The notes under the pieces are model-generated. The model worked only from the letters and a program-made list of their open reading frames with translations. It was not told the DNA's origin and made no database searches. A stretch of 64,000 nt of DNA from Utricularia gibba (Eukaryota > Streptophyta > Magnoliopsida > Lamiales > Lentibulariaceae). Both the position numbers and the translations under genes were made by a program. Of this stretch, positions 50,474-62,386 are shown one piece after another. The DNA is taken from positions 1,860,001 to 1,924,000 of the forward strand of contig NEEC01000008.1 in the NCBI GenBank assembly GCA_002189035.1, given 5' to 3'. Numbering within the stretch: position 1 is the stretch's first letter; each line of letters opens with the position of its first letter.

Positions 50474-53400
50474 ATGGCGGCCGGTTCGGACCAGAGAAAT
50501 GAGATGGTTGGACGCCGACATGATTCCGACACTGGGGTATGCTGCGTTTACTTGTTTCCTAGCTTTTTTGTTTTTCTTTTGATGATTTTGGGTTCCAGTT
50601 AGACAGCTTGCCCACTTGTATTCTTTTCTATTTTATAAAAATGGCGATCTGGTCTATGTGGACGGAGAAGTAGGTCCCTTTCAATTTTAGTCGAGTTTCA
50701 GATTTTCATGGTCCAATGCATGTCATTTACACTTGCATTCGAGGCCTAATTTTTCCGATCCGTGAGTTCTTTTTGGTTCCAAGTTATCGTCATTCGAAAT
50801 AGGCATGATTTTTTTAAAAAAAAAAAAAAATTGAACCTCATTTTGGTATGTATGTTTTATTTTAATAGGTAGGTGCTTGCATTATACAGATGCATGTCTT
50901 GTGTATCATTGAATCCAGTGACTGATTATATTGAGCGTCTTTCATGACACAGCTAAGGCCTCTTAAGAATTTGAATGGCGGCATATGCCAAATATGTGGG
51001 GATAGTGTTTGTACTACTGCAGCTGGTGATGCGTTTGTTGCTTGCAATGAATGCGAGTACCCAGTCTGCAGACCTTGCTATGAGTATGAGCGGAAGGATG
51101 GTAATCAGTCTTGCCCCCAATGCAAGACACGGTACAAGCGGCATAAAGGTAATGCTGCTTCAGCAGGTCTCTATCTTTTGTTTTTTCCATCAGTGAAGTG
51201 GTCGTAATTGATCGTAACTCTAGGGAGTGAAAGAGTTGAGGGTGATGACGAAGAAGATGATGCTGATGATGTGGAGAATGAGTTTAGTTATTCTAAGGCC
51301 AGAAGCAAGGGAACACAACATTGGCATGGACATGATGCTGATAGTCAACCAATTCCTCTTCTTACCAATGGACATCCTGTGAGTTAACTTTTACCGGTAG
51401 TGAAGCTTATATTTCTACATTGGGTATGAATGAGTCATTCTGGAGATGCATCTAATATGGCATTTTCCTCCCATGGTGTGAGCATATGACAGGGCTCTTG
51501 TGAGATGCTTCCTTCTGTGCAAGACACCAATTCTGTCAGAAGTACTTCAGGACCTTTATGTCCTGAATACAGAACCCAGTCGATTCCGTATGTTGATCCT
51601 AGGAAACCAGGTGCCTACTTCGTAATATTTGTCAATATAATTGTAATGTGGCATAACATTGTATAAGGCAATTGAAATTGTGCCTAATTTCCGCAGTGCC
51701 TGTAAGAATTGTTGATCCCTCAAAGGATCTAAACTCATACGGACTTGGAAATGTTGACTGGAAAGAGAGGGTGGAAGGTTGGAAGCTTAAGCAGGAGAAA
51801 GACATTTTACATATGAATAATAAATACAGTGAAGGAAAAGGAGATATTGAAGGCAGTGGATCCAATGGAGAAGAGCTTCTACTGTGAGCATAGTCATTTT
51901 ATTTTCTAAAAAAAATTATGCTTGTGAGATTTCCACTTGTTTTTTTGGAATCTGTTGAATATTCTTTGCAACTTTTCATTCAATTTTGTTTCCATTTGCA
52001 CAGTCAAAATCATTCCTTCTTTGTAGTATCAAGTAGCATGCAAAGAAAGCACCTAAGCTCTTAATACTATCCTGTAGTATCTCTTATTATCCACATTCAT
52101 CAGGTTGGATGGATGTGTACTTCTTATCAGATATTTATAGACTAGTATACATTTCTGGCAGGGTTGATGATGCTCGCCAACCTTTGAGCCGCATTGTGCC
52201 CATTGATTCTTCACATCTTACTCCATACCGTATTGTTATTGTTCTTCGGCTGATTATCTTGGGCTTTTTCTTGCAATACCGGTGCACTCATCCAGTACCT
52301 GGAGCTTATCCATTGTGGCTGACATCAGTAATTTGTGAAATATGGTTTGCCTTATCATGGCTTCTCGACCAGTTTCCAAAATGGTATCCCATCAACCGTG
52401 AGACCTACATCGAGCGGCTAGCCTTGAGGTGAGTATGGTATCTACAAAAGCAACATGCTATAGATAACATGATATGACATTTGTGAGTATATGCCATTTT
52501 CAGATATGACAGAGAAGGGGAGCCTTCACAGTTAGCCCCTGTTGATGTGTTTGTGAGTACGGTGGATCCCATGAAAGAGCCTCCCCTTGTAACTGCCAAC
52601 ACAGTATTGTCAATCCTTGCTGTGGATTACCCTGTTGATAAAGTATCCTGCTATGTTTCAGACGATGGTGCTGCAATGCTGACATTTGAATCCCTTACTG
52701 AAACTGCTGATTTTGCTCGTAAATGGGTGCCTTTTTGTAAGAAACACAATATTGAGCCTAGGGCCCCTGAGTTTTATTTCGCGCAGAAGATAGATTACTT
52801 AAAGGAAAAGATTCAGCCTTCTTTTGTGAAAGAGCGCAGAGCGATGAAGGTGCATTGCAATACTCATATTGATTCCTGAACTTCTAAGTTTCAGGTCATC
52901 ATATTGTTTTTCTGTTGTATAGAGAGAGTATGAAGAATTCAAGGTACGAATCAATAGTCTTGTTGCGAAAGCTCAAAAAATGCCAGAAGATGGATGGATA
53001 ATGCAAGATGGAACTCCTTGGCCGGGGAACAATACTCGTGATCATCCGGGAATGATCCAGGTTATTGTTGTGTGATTCTATTAGTTGTTATCTTTCTTAG
53101 TCCTCAAAAGTTCTAATTCATTCATCTGGCAGGTCTTTCTTGGTCACAGTGGTGGCCTGGATACAGAAGGGAATGAAATTCCCAGATTGGTATACGTTTC
53201 TCGTGAAAAACGTCCAGGATTCCAGCATCACAAGAAAGCTGGTGCAATGAATGCTTTGGTATGCCAATGGTGATCCTTAAAGCGTTTCTTAATTTGGTTT
53301 TCTTTTTAAATAACTTTTTGTTTTCTATACCTGATTAGTTTCTCTATATTTCAGATTCGTGTGTCTGCTGTTCTTACAAATGGAGCATATCTTTTGAATG

Positions 53401-55288
53401 TTGATTGTGATCATTACTTCAACAACAGCAAGGCTCTGAAAGAGGCAATGTGTTATATGATGGATCCCGTTCTGGGGAAGAAGACTTGCTATGTGCAATT
53501 CCCACAACGTTTTGACGGCATTGATTCGCATGACAGATATGCTAACCGCAACATCGTGTTTTTTGATGTATTTGACTTGACCTTTTACTTCATATTCTCC
53601 CTGATACATGGAATTAAGTGAATCTCTGTATGGGTACTGCAGATCAACCTGAAGGGATTGGATGGCCTTCAGGGTCCTGTTTATGTGGGAACGGGTTGTT
53701 GCTTTAACAGGCAAGCACTCTATGGATATGATCCTGTTCTAACAGAGGAGGATTTGCAGCCAAACATCATTGTTAAAAGCTGTTGTGGCCCTCGAAAGAA
53801 GGGGAAAAGTTTCAACAAGGACAATGAAGAAAAGCAAGCAGTCAAAAGAACTGAGTCCACTGTTCCAATCTTCAGCATGGAAGATGTAGAAGAGGGTGTA
53901 GAAGGTTGGTTCTTAGTTTAAAAAAATATATATAGTCATGAGTTTCTTTTCAGCAAGCATTATTTAAACTGAAAGTGATGGTGGCAGGATATGATGATCA
54001 GAGATTAAATCTTGACATTGAAAGGTTGGAGAAGCGTTTTGGCCAGTCTCCAGCATTCATTGCTGCAACATTCATGGAAAATGGAGGCATACCACCTAGA
54101 ACCGATCCCGCTAGCCTTTTGAGAGAAGCCATCCATGTTATAAGTTGCGGATATGAAGACAAGTCCGAATGGGGCAAAGAGGTAGCGTTTCACCACCTTG
54201 CATCAGTGATAATAAATAGAATGCTTCATGTCCTAGTAATGACGCAAATCTTTCACCATTTGCAGATTGGATGGATCTATGGTTCAGTCACAGAGGATAT
54301 TTTAACAGGGTTCAAAATGCATGCACGCGGTTGGATCTCAATCTACTGCATGCCACTTCGCCCAGCTTTTAAGGGGTCTGCCCCTATAAATCTTTCTGAT
54401 CGGTTGAACCAGGTACTCCGATGGGCTTTGGGATCCATCGAGATCCTCCTCAGCAGGCATTGTCCTATATGGTATGGCTACAGCGGGAGACTGCAGCTTT
54501 TGGAGAGACTCGCGTATATCAATACAATCGTTTATCCACTCACCTCTATCCCATTGCTTGCTTACTGCATTCTTCCTGCAATCTGTCTTCTGACAAACAA
54601 ATTTATCATACCAGAGGTCAGTGAAAAGTTCCATAACAATGTTGGAGAACAGTTTAACATTCTATTACAGGCCTGATGTTTCTGTTTCCTCCTCCTGCAG
54701 ATAAGCAATTTTGCTAGTATGTGGTTCATCCTCCTCTTCATCTCCATTTTTGCTACTGGTATTTTGGAAATGAGATGGAGTGGAGTCACTCTTGAGGACT
54801 GGTGGAGGAACGAGCAATTCTGGGTCATCGGAGGAACATCCGCCCACCTATTTGCCGTCTTCCAAGGTCTACTGAAGGTGCTAGCAGGCATCGATACTAA
54901 CTTCACTGTTACTTCAAAGGCATCTGACGACGACGGAGAGTTCGCAGAGCTCTACGTTTTCAAATGGACGTCGCTCCTCATACCTCCGACCACCGTCATA
55001 ATTCTCAACATGATCGGAATCGTAGCCGGCGTCTCATACGCCATCAACAGTGGGTATCAGTCATGGGGGCCTCTGTTCGGCAAACTCTTCTTCTCCCTTT
55101 GGGTCATTCTTCACCTCTATCCCTTCCTGAAGGGCGTGCTCGGTCGGCAAAACCGGACGCCGACGATCGTCATCGTGTGGTCCATTCTTCTTGCCTCAAT
55201 CTTCTCCCTGCTTTGGGTGCGCATCGATCCCTTCGCCCCGAATGCCACACGGCGAGCAGCACGAGGCCAATGCGGCATCAACTGCTAG
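50474..55288 (+). CDS. CESA1: Cellulose synthase A catalytic subunit, CESA1-like (primary wall)
   Basis: Family-2 glycosyltransferase of the plasma-membrane cellulose synthase complex; polymerises UDP-glucose into beta-1,4-glucan. Fourteen exons: 50474-50536, 50953-51148, 51224-51378, 51493-51610, 51697-51883, 52162-52428, 52504-52849, 52923-53060, 53133-53258, 53355-53567, 53643-53904, 53988-54181, 54266-54616, 54701-55288; 1067 residues. The N-terminal RING-like zinc finger has [23 protein letters not shown] and [13 protein letters not shown]. Two N-terminal membrane segments precede the catalytic loop, with [22 protein letters not shown] and QVLRW (the D,D,D,QxxRW set). Six C-terminal segments follow and the end is [28 protein letters not shown] and [20 protein letters not shown] are typical of CESA1/CESA10 rather than secondary-wall CESA4, 7 and 8. 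The frame is intact. Confidence 0.97.
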
Positions 55289-55545
55289 AAGGTACGCCTC
55301 CCGGCTGCCATAGCCATCCATGGCTCACTTACCTTTGTATATCGGAAACGCAGTGCCTGGCGCCTGCATTATTTAACCCTCCAAGTTGCAGTAAAAAAAG
55401 AGTAACCAGGAGTAACTTCTCCATGCTGATTATGTCATGTTTTCAGTCACTAAACTCTTCCTTTACTATTACATACACACCATCCCTTTGAGCCAAAAAG
55501 ATGAGAAAATAGGGGGTGTTTTACATTTTCTTTTTTTTTTATGAA

Positions 55546-55835
55546 CTCTTAAAGCATCTCTAATGGTTTTCATTGAAGTATACGTGATACTTTCATTTCA
55601 TTTATTAGATTTTTAAAAATCATTATGTATGTATTGTTTTATTTCCAGATTTTCATTGAATTGAATTTCATTTCTATTATAAAAAATCATTAAAATAGAC
55701 ATAAAAAAGATAATACCTCAGATTTTTGGAAATGATTTGTGATGGAAATTTAGTAATTACACTTTTGAAAATATAGTAAAATTGATGTGACATTTCAAAT
55801 TTTTGGAAATCATTGGAGATACTTTTACTACTCTA
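55546..55835. mobile_element. Putative MITE with imperfect terminal inverted repeats
   Basis: Left end TAAAGCATCTCTAATGGTTT (from 55550) and the reverse complement of the right end, TAAAAGTATCTCCAATGATT (from about 55828 leftward), match closely around the GCATCTC-CAAT core. The element would be about 285 bp, AT-rich and without coding capacity. ACTCT occurs just outside the left end and near the right end, a possible but inexact target-site duplication. GCATCTCCAAT-type termini are familiar from plant DNA-transposon MITEs; the superfamily cannot be fixed by eye. Confidence 0.6.
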
Positions 55836-56752
55836 AAGCCTTTTATATGGATTTGAATTTTGAGGTTATCTTCGATTAAAGGTGGTCACGAGTCCAACTT
55901 GGTGGGTTATGGGTTGAATATATCGAATTAATATAAAAAATTCTTATTCGATATATATGGGTTGAAAGGTTGATATGTTAAATCTGTTTTAGGTCATGAT
56001 AACTTGAATTATTATACAATTTATATATACTAATATGAATTGAGTTTAATTTACAAATCCTAAGATCAATTGATTGAATTACTCAATTTATTTGATAAAA
56101 AACATTTTTTATTATTAAACTATGTTTCAGATCCAATCTATTTAATACATCGAGTTCATCAATACCTGTATATTATGAACCTGTCTTGTACTTGTTTTTT
56201 TATGATTATAGATAACGAATTTAATATATATCTGAGTTGGCCCGTATCCGTGATCACTTCTACCTTTGGTTAATGAATTCATTGGGCCCACTCTGGTCCC
56301 ATCGGGAATTAATTGGATACGCGATAGGCCCAACTAAAAGGCCCATGTCGTTGGTCATAGGGTCACCAACTGGAAACAAATGGGCCCTCGACAGTGAACA
56401 CTTCCCTCTGGCTTGAACAACTGGAGTCAAATTAATGTTATTGTGACGTCATCAAACCTTAAAAAATTAATTAATGATGATGATAAAATGCCAACGCATA
56501 ACAGCTCACACTGAAAAGTTGGATATTTGATGTTTTTCAAGAGGGTGGGCCTCAGGTTCATGAATCCAAACTCCTTCAGCGGCATTTAAAAACTATTATC
56601 TTCTGTTGATAGGGGAAAAAAAAAGAAGAAAACTAAAAAAAAAACAAATATATCAATCACCATCAGGAGCTTAACTCAACCCTCTCATTCTGCTGATAAT
56701 CCCAACCCCATATTGATGAAAAATGATCATTTTTCATTTGATGTGTGTGAGA

Positions 56753-56878
56753 AATGAGCATTTTTAATATAAAGATTTGATATTTGGATGTGATGAATGA
56801 TCATTTTAATATAAAGATTTGATATTTGGATGTGATGAATGATCATTTTAATATAAAGATTTGATCTTTGGATGTGAT
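56753..56878. repeat. 42-bp minisatellite, three copies
   Basis: The unit starts AATGATCATTTTAATATAAA and ends with TTGGATGTGATG. Copies begin near 56753, 56795 and 56837; the first has GAGCATTTTT for GATCATTTT and the third has ATCTTTGG for ATATTTGG. It lies about 530 bp upstream of the EBF start codon. Confidence 0.85.
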
Positions 56879-57409
56879 ATTCTTCAAAATGATGAGTTGG
56901 GGAGAAACCAGAGACGGTTACCACATGGGTTATGAGGGGTGATGCCCATAGAAAAAGAGGAGGATATGATGAAGGTGGTACTGCTCTGTTGTGGGACTGC
57001 AAAGTGCAAATACATTGAACTTGACCCATGGGGAGGATTCACTGCACGTGGCTGTTTTCCGGGGTTTTCTATGGTTTCTTGTGTTCAACAGACGTGGCCG
57101 CTTTGCTATCTCGGAGAGAAGGAAATGGTACGCCATATTTGGTCTTGGGAGACCCCAACGGCAACCTCTACTTAATTCTAATAAATCATAATCACTTCTC
57201 TTGTTTATATTCGTGGCACCTTTCTTCCTTTTTTCCGGCCTCCCAAACCGTCTCCGGGGATTGGTTTTTCGGCTGATGCACTCCGTGCTGCCTTTAGCCG
57301 TGGTGGTTATCGTCTTCTTGTGTTTAGCGGCTTGCTTTTCTTATTCCAGAGGGTGTTTTGGAGTTCCACGATCTGGGTTTTGTTTCCCTGGGGTTTTTGC
57401 GCTGCACCC

Positions 57410-59533
57410 ATGTCTGAAATTGTTCGTCTCAGTGGTGAGTTTTAGAGCTTTGATTTCTTGTGGGCTGTTGGGGAATTTTATGGGTTTTCTCAAAGTTGAT
57501 TCCTTTGGTTAATCGCCTCTTTTATCGGCTTCATCTTCCCTTACTCTGCAATTTTGTCTGTGTTCCGTGACCTAAATCCAATTTTGTATGTTTATATGGC
57601 ATTTTCGATTGCTCAAGGCATATTTTTCTGTGCTCAGGAAACGATTTGGATGTCTACTTTTTTCCACCAAAACGGTGCCGCATCAGTGCCCCTTCGTTGT
57701 CACTGGAACGCCCAAGCTTCAGCCATCTATCGATATTCTTCCTGATGAGTGTCTGTACGAAATTTTCAGGCGTCTTCCTAGCAGTAATGAGAGAAGTGCT
57801 TGCGCGTGTGTTTCAAAGCATTGGCTTATGCTTTTGAGCACCATTGGTAGAGATGAAATATGTGCACCCAAAGATGCAGAGCCTGAGATGGAGTCTAAAT
57901 CTGTTGAGGCAGCTGAAGCTGCTAAGCTCGGAGACAAGGATGTAACTCGTGTCAACTCTGAAGAACAGGAATTCGAGGACCGCCACACAGATGGTTATCT
58001 CTCTAGATCGTTGGAAGGTAAGAAGGCCACCGATTTGAGACTTGCATCGATTGCTGTGGGAACGGCTGCTCGCGGAGGGCTGGGCAAGCTTTCCATCAGA
58101 GGAAGTAAGACCACTTATCGGCTAACAAACCGTGGTCTTAAAGCTGTCGCCCGTGGCTGCCCATCCTTGAAAGTTCTTTCCCTATGGAACCTGCATTCAA
58201 TTGGTGATGAAGGATTATGCGAAATTGCTCATGGGTGTCACTTGCTTGAGAAGCTTGACCTCTCAAATTGCCCAGGAATCACAGACAGAGGCTTGGTTGA
58301 AGTAGCTATGAATTGCCTCAATCTAAAGTCAGTTACTCTAGAGTCTTGTGCAGGTGTTGGCAATGAGAGTTTGAAAGCCTTGAGCAGCTACTGTCCCAAC
58401 TTGAAGACCGTCTCTATAAGAAGCTGCCCTCTTGTCAGTGATCAAGGAATCGGAAGCTTGTTTTCATCAGCTGGGCACATCCTGGAAAAAGCAAGATTTG
58501 AGGCACTCAACATCAGCGACGTCTCTCTTGCCGTTATTGGACATTATGGCACTGCATTGCTAGATCTTGCGCTTGCTGACCTTCAGAATGTGAAGGAAAG
58601 GGGATTCTGGGTGATGGAAAGGCTCAAGGGTTGCGCCGGTTGAAATCCCTGTCGATCACATCTTGTCCTGGTGTTTCTGATTTAGGACTTCAAGTTGTTG
58701 CTGAAGGTTGCCCAGATCTGAAACTGTTCTCTCTTGGTAAATGCCCATCTGCATCTGACCGTGGGTTGATCACTTTCACCATTGTAGCTAGATCACTCGA
58801 AACTCTTAAACTAAACTCGTGCAATGGGATCACACAGTCTGGTGTTTTCGGTCTCCTTGCAAACTGTGGTCACAGACTTAGCAGCCTCTCATTGGAAAAC
58901 TGCTTGGGGATGAAAGATTTGGTTTTTGCATCTCCTCTAACATCATGCTGCGGTACCTTCAATCTCCGGTCACTGGCCATTGTTAACTGTCCTGGATTTG
59001 GTGATATTGGCTTAAGCATGTTTGCGGGGATCTGCTCTAAACTCACTCATCTGAATCTGAGCGGCCTTCCCGAGATAACTGATCTCAGCGTCATCCCTCT
59101 GGTTCAAAGCTCAGATGTTGGTTTAGTGAAGGTGAACCTCAGTGGATGCTGCAACTTGACGGACAATGTCATCATCTCCATCGCAGACCTCCACGGGGAA
59201 ACTCTTGAGGTTCTAGACCTTGATGGTTGCCAGGGCATCACCGATACGAGTCTCACAGCGATCGCTGCAAACTGCTCGACGGCAACCGAGCTCAATGTTT
59301 CCCTCACCGGAATAACTGACTCCGGGATCGCATCTTTGGCTGCTGCCCCGCAGCTTAACCTGCAGGTATTGTCCCTTCAAGGCTGCCCACACGTGACGGA
59401 CAAAAGCTTGCCATTCCTGGCTACACTCGGGAAGTCCCTCCTGGGATTGAACATCCAGCACTGCAAGGGAATCACCTCAGGTTCCATCGATACTCTCCTC
59501 GACGACCTTTGGAGGTGCGACATACTTTTCTGA
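57410..59533 (+). CDS. EBF1: EIN3-binding F-box protein (EBF1/EBF2-like), with two apparent one-base deletions
   Basis: Substrate receptor of an SCF ubiquitin ligase that degrades EIN3/EIL1 and so damps ethylene signalling. Two exons: 57410-57434 (MSEIVRLS plus one base) and 57638-59533. The F-box is IDILPDECLYEIFRRLPSSN followed by CVSKHWLMLLSTI. LSRSLEGKKATDLRLASIAV and GTAARGGLGKLSIRGS are EBF-specific. About 17 cysteine-containing LRRs run to the end, TLLDDLWRCDILF. The frame breaks at the C run 57711-57713 and at 58616-58617. One extra C and one extra G give SLSLERPKLQPSIDILPDE and GFWVMGKAQGLRRLKSL, both matching EBF proteins; the corrected product is 640 residues. The two-exon structure with a very short first exon matches the Arabidopsis genes. 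Confidence 0.93.
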
Positions 59534-59621
59534 TACACCAGAAACACATATCAGATCACTCCCTCGTGTCAGTTGGTGTCCTATTTACTACGTAAGTCTG
59601 GTCCGCCGGATTCCTTCCGCC

Positions 59622-59948
59622 TTTTTTCAAATGGCAGGGGCAAGTTTTTTTGTGGCTCTCTTCTCTTTCCAGAACGAAAGCCATTCTTCTCCAGCTTGCC
59701 CCCGCCCTCTTTGTTGGGAAACCTCTGCAACAGAATCCGGATCTCTGATGCTTGAATTGTGTCCCTAGTAGTACCCAGAGTGGCTTTTGTTCCGTGTACT
59801 CCCGTCGTCCCTGGCGCTTCAATTCAGGGTTGCTTGTTTTTAGGAGCTTCGCGTTTGTTTACGTGCTTCTTGGGCTGGCCATGGCGACCAAGCTGTTGCT
59901 GGTCTGCCTTGACGACAAGTTGGTCGTTTTTTTACAGCCCTTGTTTTT
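59622..59948 (+). promoter_or_regulatory. Poly-U tracts in the EBF 3' UTR region
   Basis: T runs of five to seven bases occur at 59622-59627, 59645-59651, 59837-59841, 59927-59933 and 59944-59948. In Arabidopsis, poly-U motifs in the EBF1 and EBF2 3' UTRs let EIN2 repress their translation in response to ethylene. The extent of the UTR here is inferred, so the functional reading is tentative. Confidence 0.5.
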
Positions 59949-60081
59949 GCACGTTGCCTTGCTGCGAATCCTGTCTGCTTCTTGCAACCTTGGGAAGCCC
60001 AAAGTGTGTGTCTCTGTGTTCTTGCTTGTCATGAATAAGAGAAAGCCATGCTGTTAACTGTAGCATCTATCTCTTCTCTGT

Positions 60082-60106
60082 GAAGAAGAAGAAGAAGAAG
60101 AAGAAG
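60082..60106 (+). repeat. GAA trinucleotide microsatellite
   Basis: Eight uninterrupted GAA units follow the EBF 3' region, outside any gene. Confidence 0.9.
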
Positions 60107-60394
60107 CCATTGAATGGTCGAGTACGTGTTGACATTATGCGTCAAGTTGTACCTTCCGCAGTCAACGCTGTACGCGCGCATTTTGAGAGATTTTTTCCGT
60201 AATAAATGGTTTCAATGAAATAAAATAATTTCGAATTTTGAAATATTAAAATAATAAATGAGGGCGAGCCCAACTGAGGGCCCACGTTGTTTATTGGCCC
60301 AATATCTTTGTTATTTGCATTTATTTATTTATATGCTCCGGTCTGTTTCTCGGTCTCCTTTGGAATTGGGTTCCTGAATCAGGGCTTGCGAACA

Positions 60395-61452
60395 ATGACG
60401 ATACATGGTGAAGGGGGCGGGGGCGTGGGGGTGGCGCAATTGCCGACGAGCTTTGGGCACGAGCTTAGAGCTTGTCTCCGGTGCCGCCTCGTCAAGACTT
60501 ACGATCAGGTTTGTTGTATAATTTTTTGGAGCCGTGTTTTGTGTTCTTTTGCTTGACATCTGTCTGATGCCGATGGACTTTACGGAATGTAGTTCCGGGA
60601 GTCTGGGTGCGAGAATTGTCCTTTCTTTCAGATGGATGAAGATCACGAACGTGTTAATGATTGCACGACGCCTAATTTCTCCGGGTTCGCGTTTGCTTGA
60701 GTTTTGTTTTATATCTCACTGAGAAATTCGTGGCTTGATTCTTCGCGCTGTTTTCAACACGATTCCTTTTAATCAACAGTTTGATAACTGTCATGGATCC
60801 ATCAAGGAGTTGGGCTGCACGATGGCTTCGTATTGGTATGTGGCTTCATCCTTCCATGTTTTCCTGTTAAGAACGATTCATTATGAGCATTGTGGGGTTA
60901 ATAACATTAGCACAAAGAAGCGCCCTTCTACGAAACTATGCATGCGTTCTGCAATGTTTCAGAATTGTCGATGTGTATATTTACTGGAAGCTATTTTCTT
61001 CCCTTCACGAGTTCTAATATAAGCTTGTCAAACCAAGTTCTTTCCTGTTGAAGTGTAAAAGAAATTTGCACGGAATCGTGCATTCACCGCTCTCTCTTCT
61101 CTGAATTGATTATGGGATCTTTTCCAGGGAAGTTTGTTCGTGGTTGCTATACCCTTTCGGTCTCTGAAGTACTCAGTCAGGATATGCAGGTAAATTATTT
61201 GTCCAAGGCTATGTAACCTGGTTACACATCTCTCCTTTGGAAAAGAAGGCCCCGGGGGTTTTGTAGGTTTAAATTCTACTAGGACATGGCCCTCATGTCA
61301 TGCCAACCAGTCTTGAATAACTGGATCAGCGTGCTAGTATCCATAACTTGCCTCAGTTTTTGTTTATGTGCGTTTGACTCCTCTCGTGTAAACTCTTGCA
61401 GCATCTGTGTGAAGAGGAGCACGCGCCGTATATTCCACCAAAACGCGTGTGA
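60395..61452 (+). CDS. SPT4: Transcription elongation factor SPT4 homologue
   Basis: Small zinc-finger partner of SPT5 in the DSIF complex, which clamps RNA polymerase II for elongation. Five exons: 60395-60508, 60593-60684, 60780-60835, 61128-61189, 61402-61452; 124 residues. The family blocks are LPTSFGHELRACLRCRLVKT, CENCPFF (with the first CLRC completing a four-cysteine zinc site), CTTPNFSGLITVMDPSRSWA, ARWLRIGKFVRGCYTLSVSE and the end PYIPPKRV. The N-terminus has a Gly-rich extension before the conserved core. All introns are GT-AG and the phases close. The last exon is overlapped by a long open frame on the other strand, which I do not consider a gene. Confidence 0.97.
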
Positions 61453-62386
61453 ATACTCCGATTTCCCTTCCTGAGAAGAGTAAAAGCAACGTCTGCTTAC
61501 CTGTTCAGGCATTGTATGTGACAGATGATAGGAGAAACACTGTTTTAAGTTCGGCACTGTTTTAGGACGTTGCAGAATTTGGAATCTGTCTGGATTGTGT
61601 CGTAGTTGACACACACCCACCCATTCTTTCTTCTTAGTCTTGAACCCCGCCCCGCCCGTATCGAGGTTTCCTTTGCTGGGGCCGAAACTGTTCCTTGTCG
61701 CAGCCATAACCCACGCGTTTCCAACAGCTACTAACTGCACTTGATTTTGTTGCGGATACCCCAAAAGGAAAGGGCACGAATTTTTCTTGTCGCTCGAACC
61801 TGAATCCTGAAAGAGAGATCCAAGCTGGCCGGATTGAAGGTTGAACCCGGCGCCGCACTCTTCGCAGCGTCGCACATTTCCGATCTCCTTCGTTGGGATT
61901 AGCACAGAAAAGTCTACGAGCAAGTCTTCTCGGACCAGAAGAACTAAGATAATGTATGCAGCCCAGCAAATTCTGGGCGTCGGGTTAATTCCGGCACTTG
62001 AAAAATGGAACACTTCCAAGGAAGAAAAAACAAGTTTTGGAATCTCAATTTACCAAAGTACAGACCAAATTGATACTAATGAGTAAAAATAACTGATTTA
62101 CCACCAAGGGGAAAAAAACAACATCAGCCAAGATTTATTGTGACAGACAGACACAGACACGTAGCGAGAAGGCGAATGACTGACTACAAATCGAGTGCGG
62201 CAGACGAAGCAGAAGACCTGGTTCGGGTCTACCGCACATAAATCTCTCTTTCTGTACAACAGAATGGACACATACGACACTGCTCTGCGCTTTCACCGGA
62301 CACGGGACCATGAAGAACTTATACACGAGCTGGGGTGGGAAGAATGTTGTTCTACGTTAGAGCATCGCCTATCTGTACACGCACCT
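61453..62386. other. Convergent 3' ends of SPT4 and the Pumilio gene
   Basis: Holds both 3' UTRs. The minus strand stays open for 246 codons over 61279-62019; it has no recognised domain. No other feature is seen. Confidence 0.5.

Larger units (their letters stand above)
55289..57409. other. Long intergenic region between CESA and EBF
   Basis: Holds the CESA 3' flank, a putative MITE (about 55546-55835), an AT-rich stretch to about 56250, several GGCCCA/TGGGCC elements (56284-56390), a 42-bp tandem repeat (56753-56878) and, from about 57030, the likely EBF promoter and leader. Short open frames here show no family features. Confidence 0.6.
59534..60394. other. EBF 3' region and SPT4 promoter
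   Basis: Up to about 60060 is the likely EBF 3' UTR with several T runs (listed separately). A GAA microsatellite lies at 60082-60106. GGGCCCAC (60278-60285) and TTGGCCCAA (60294-60302) are site II-type elements about 100 bp upstream of the SPT4 start. Confidence 0.6.

Noticed and set aside
56939-57280. Several overlapping plus-strand frames before EBF
   Set aside because: None has codon structure or family features; they fall in the presumed promoter and leader.
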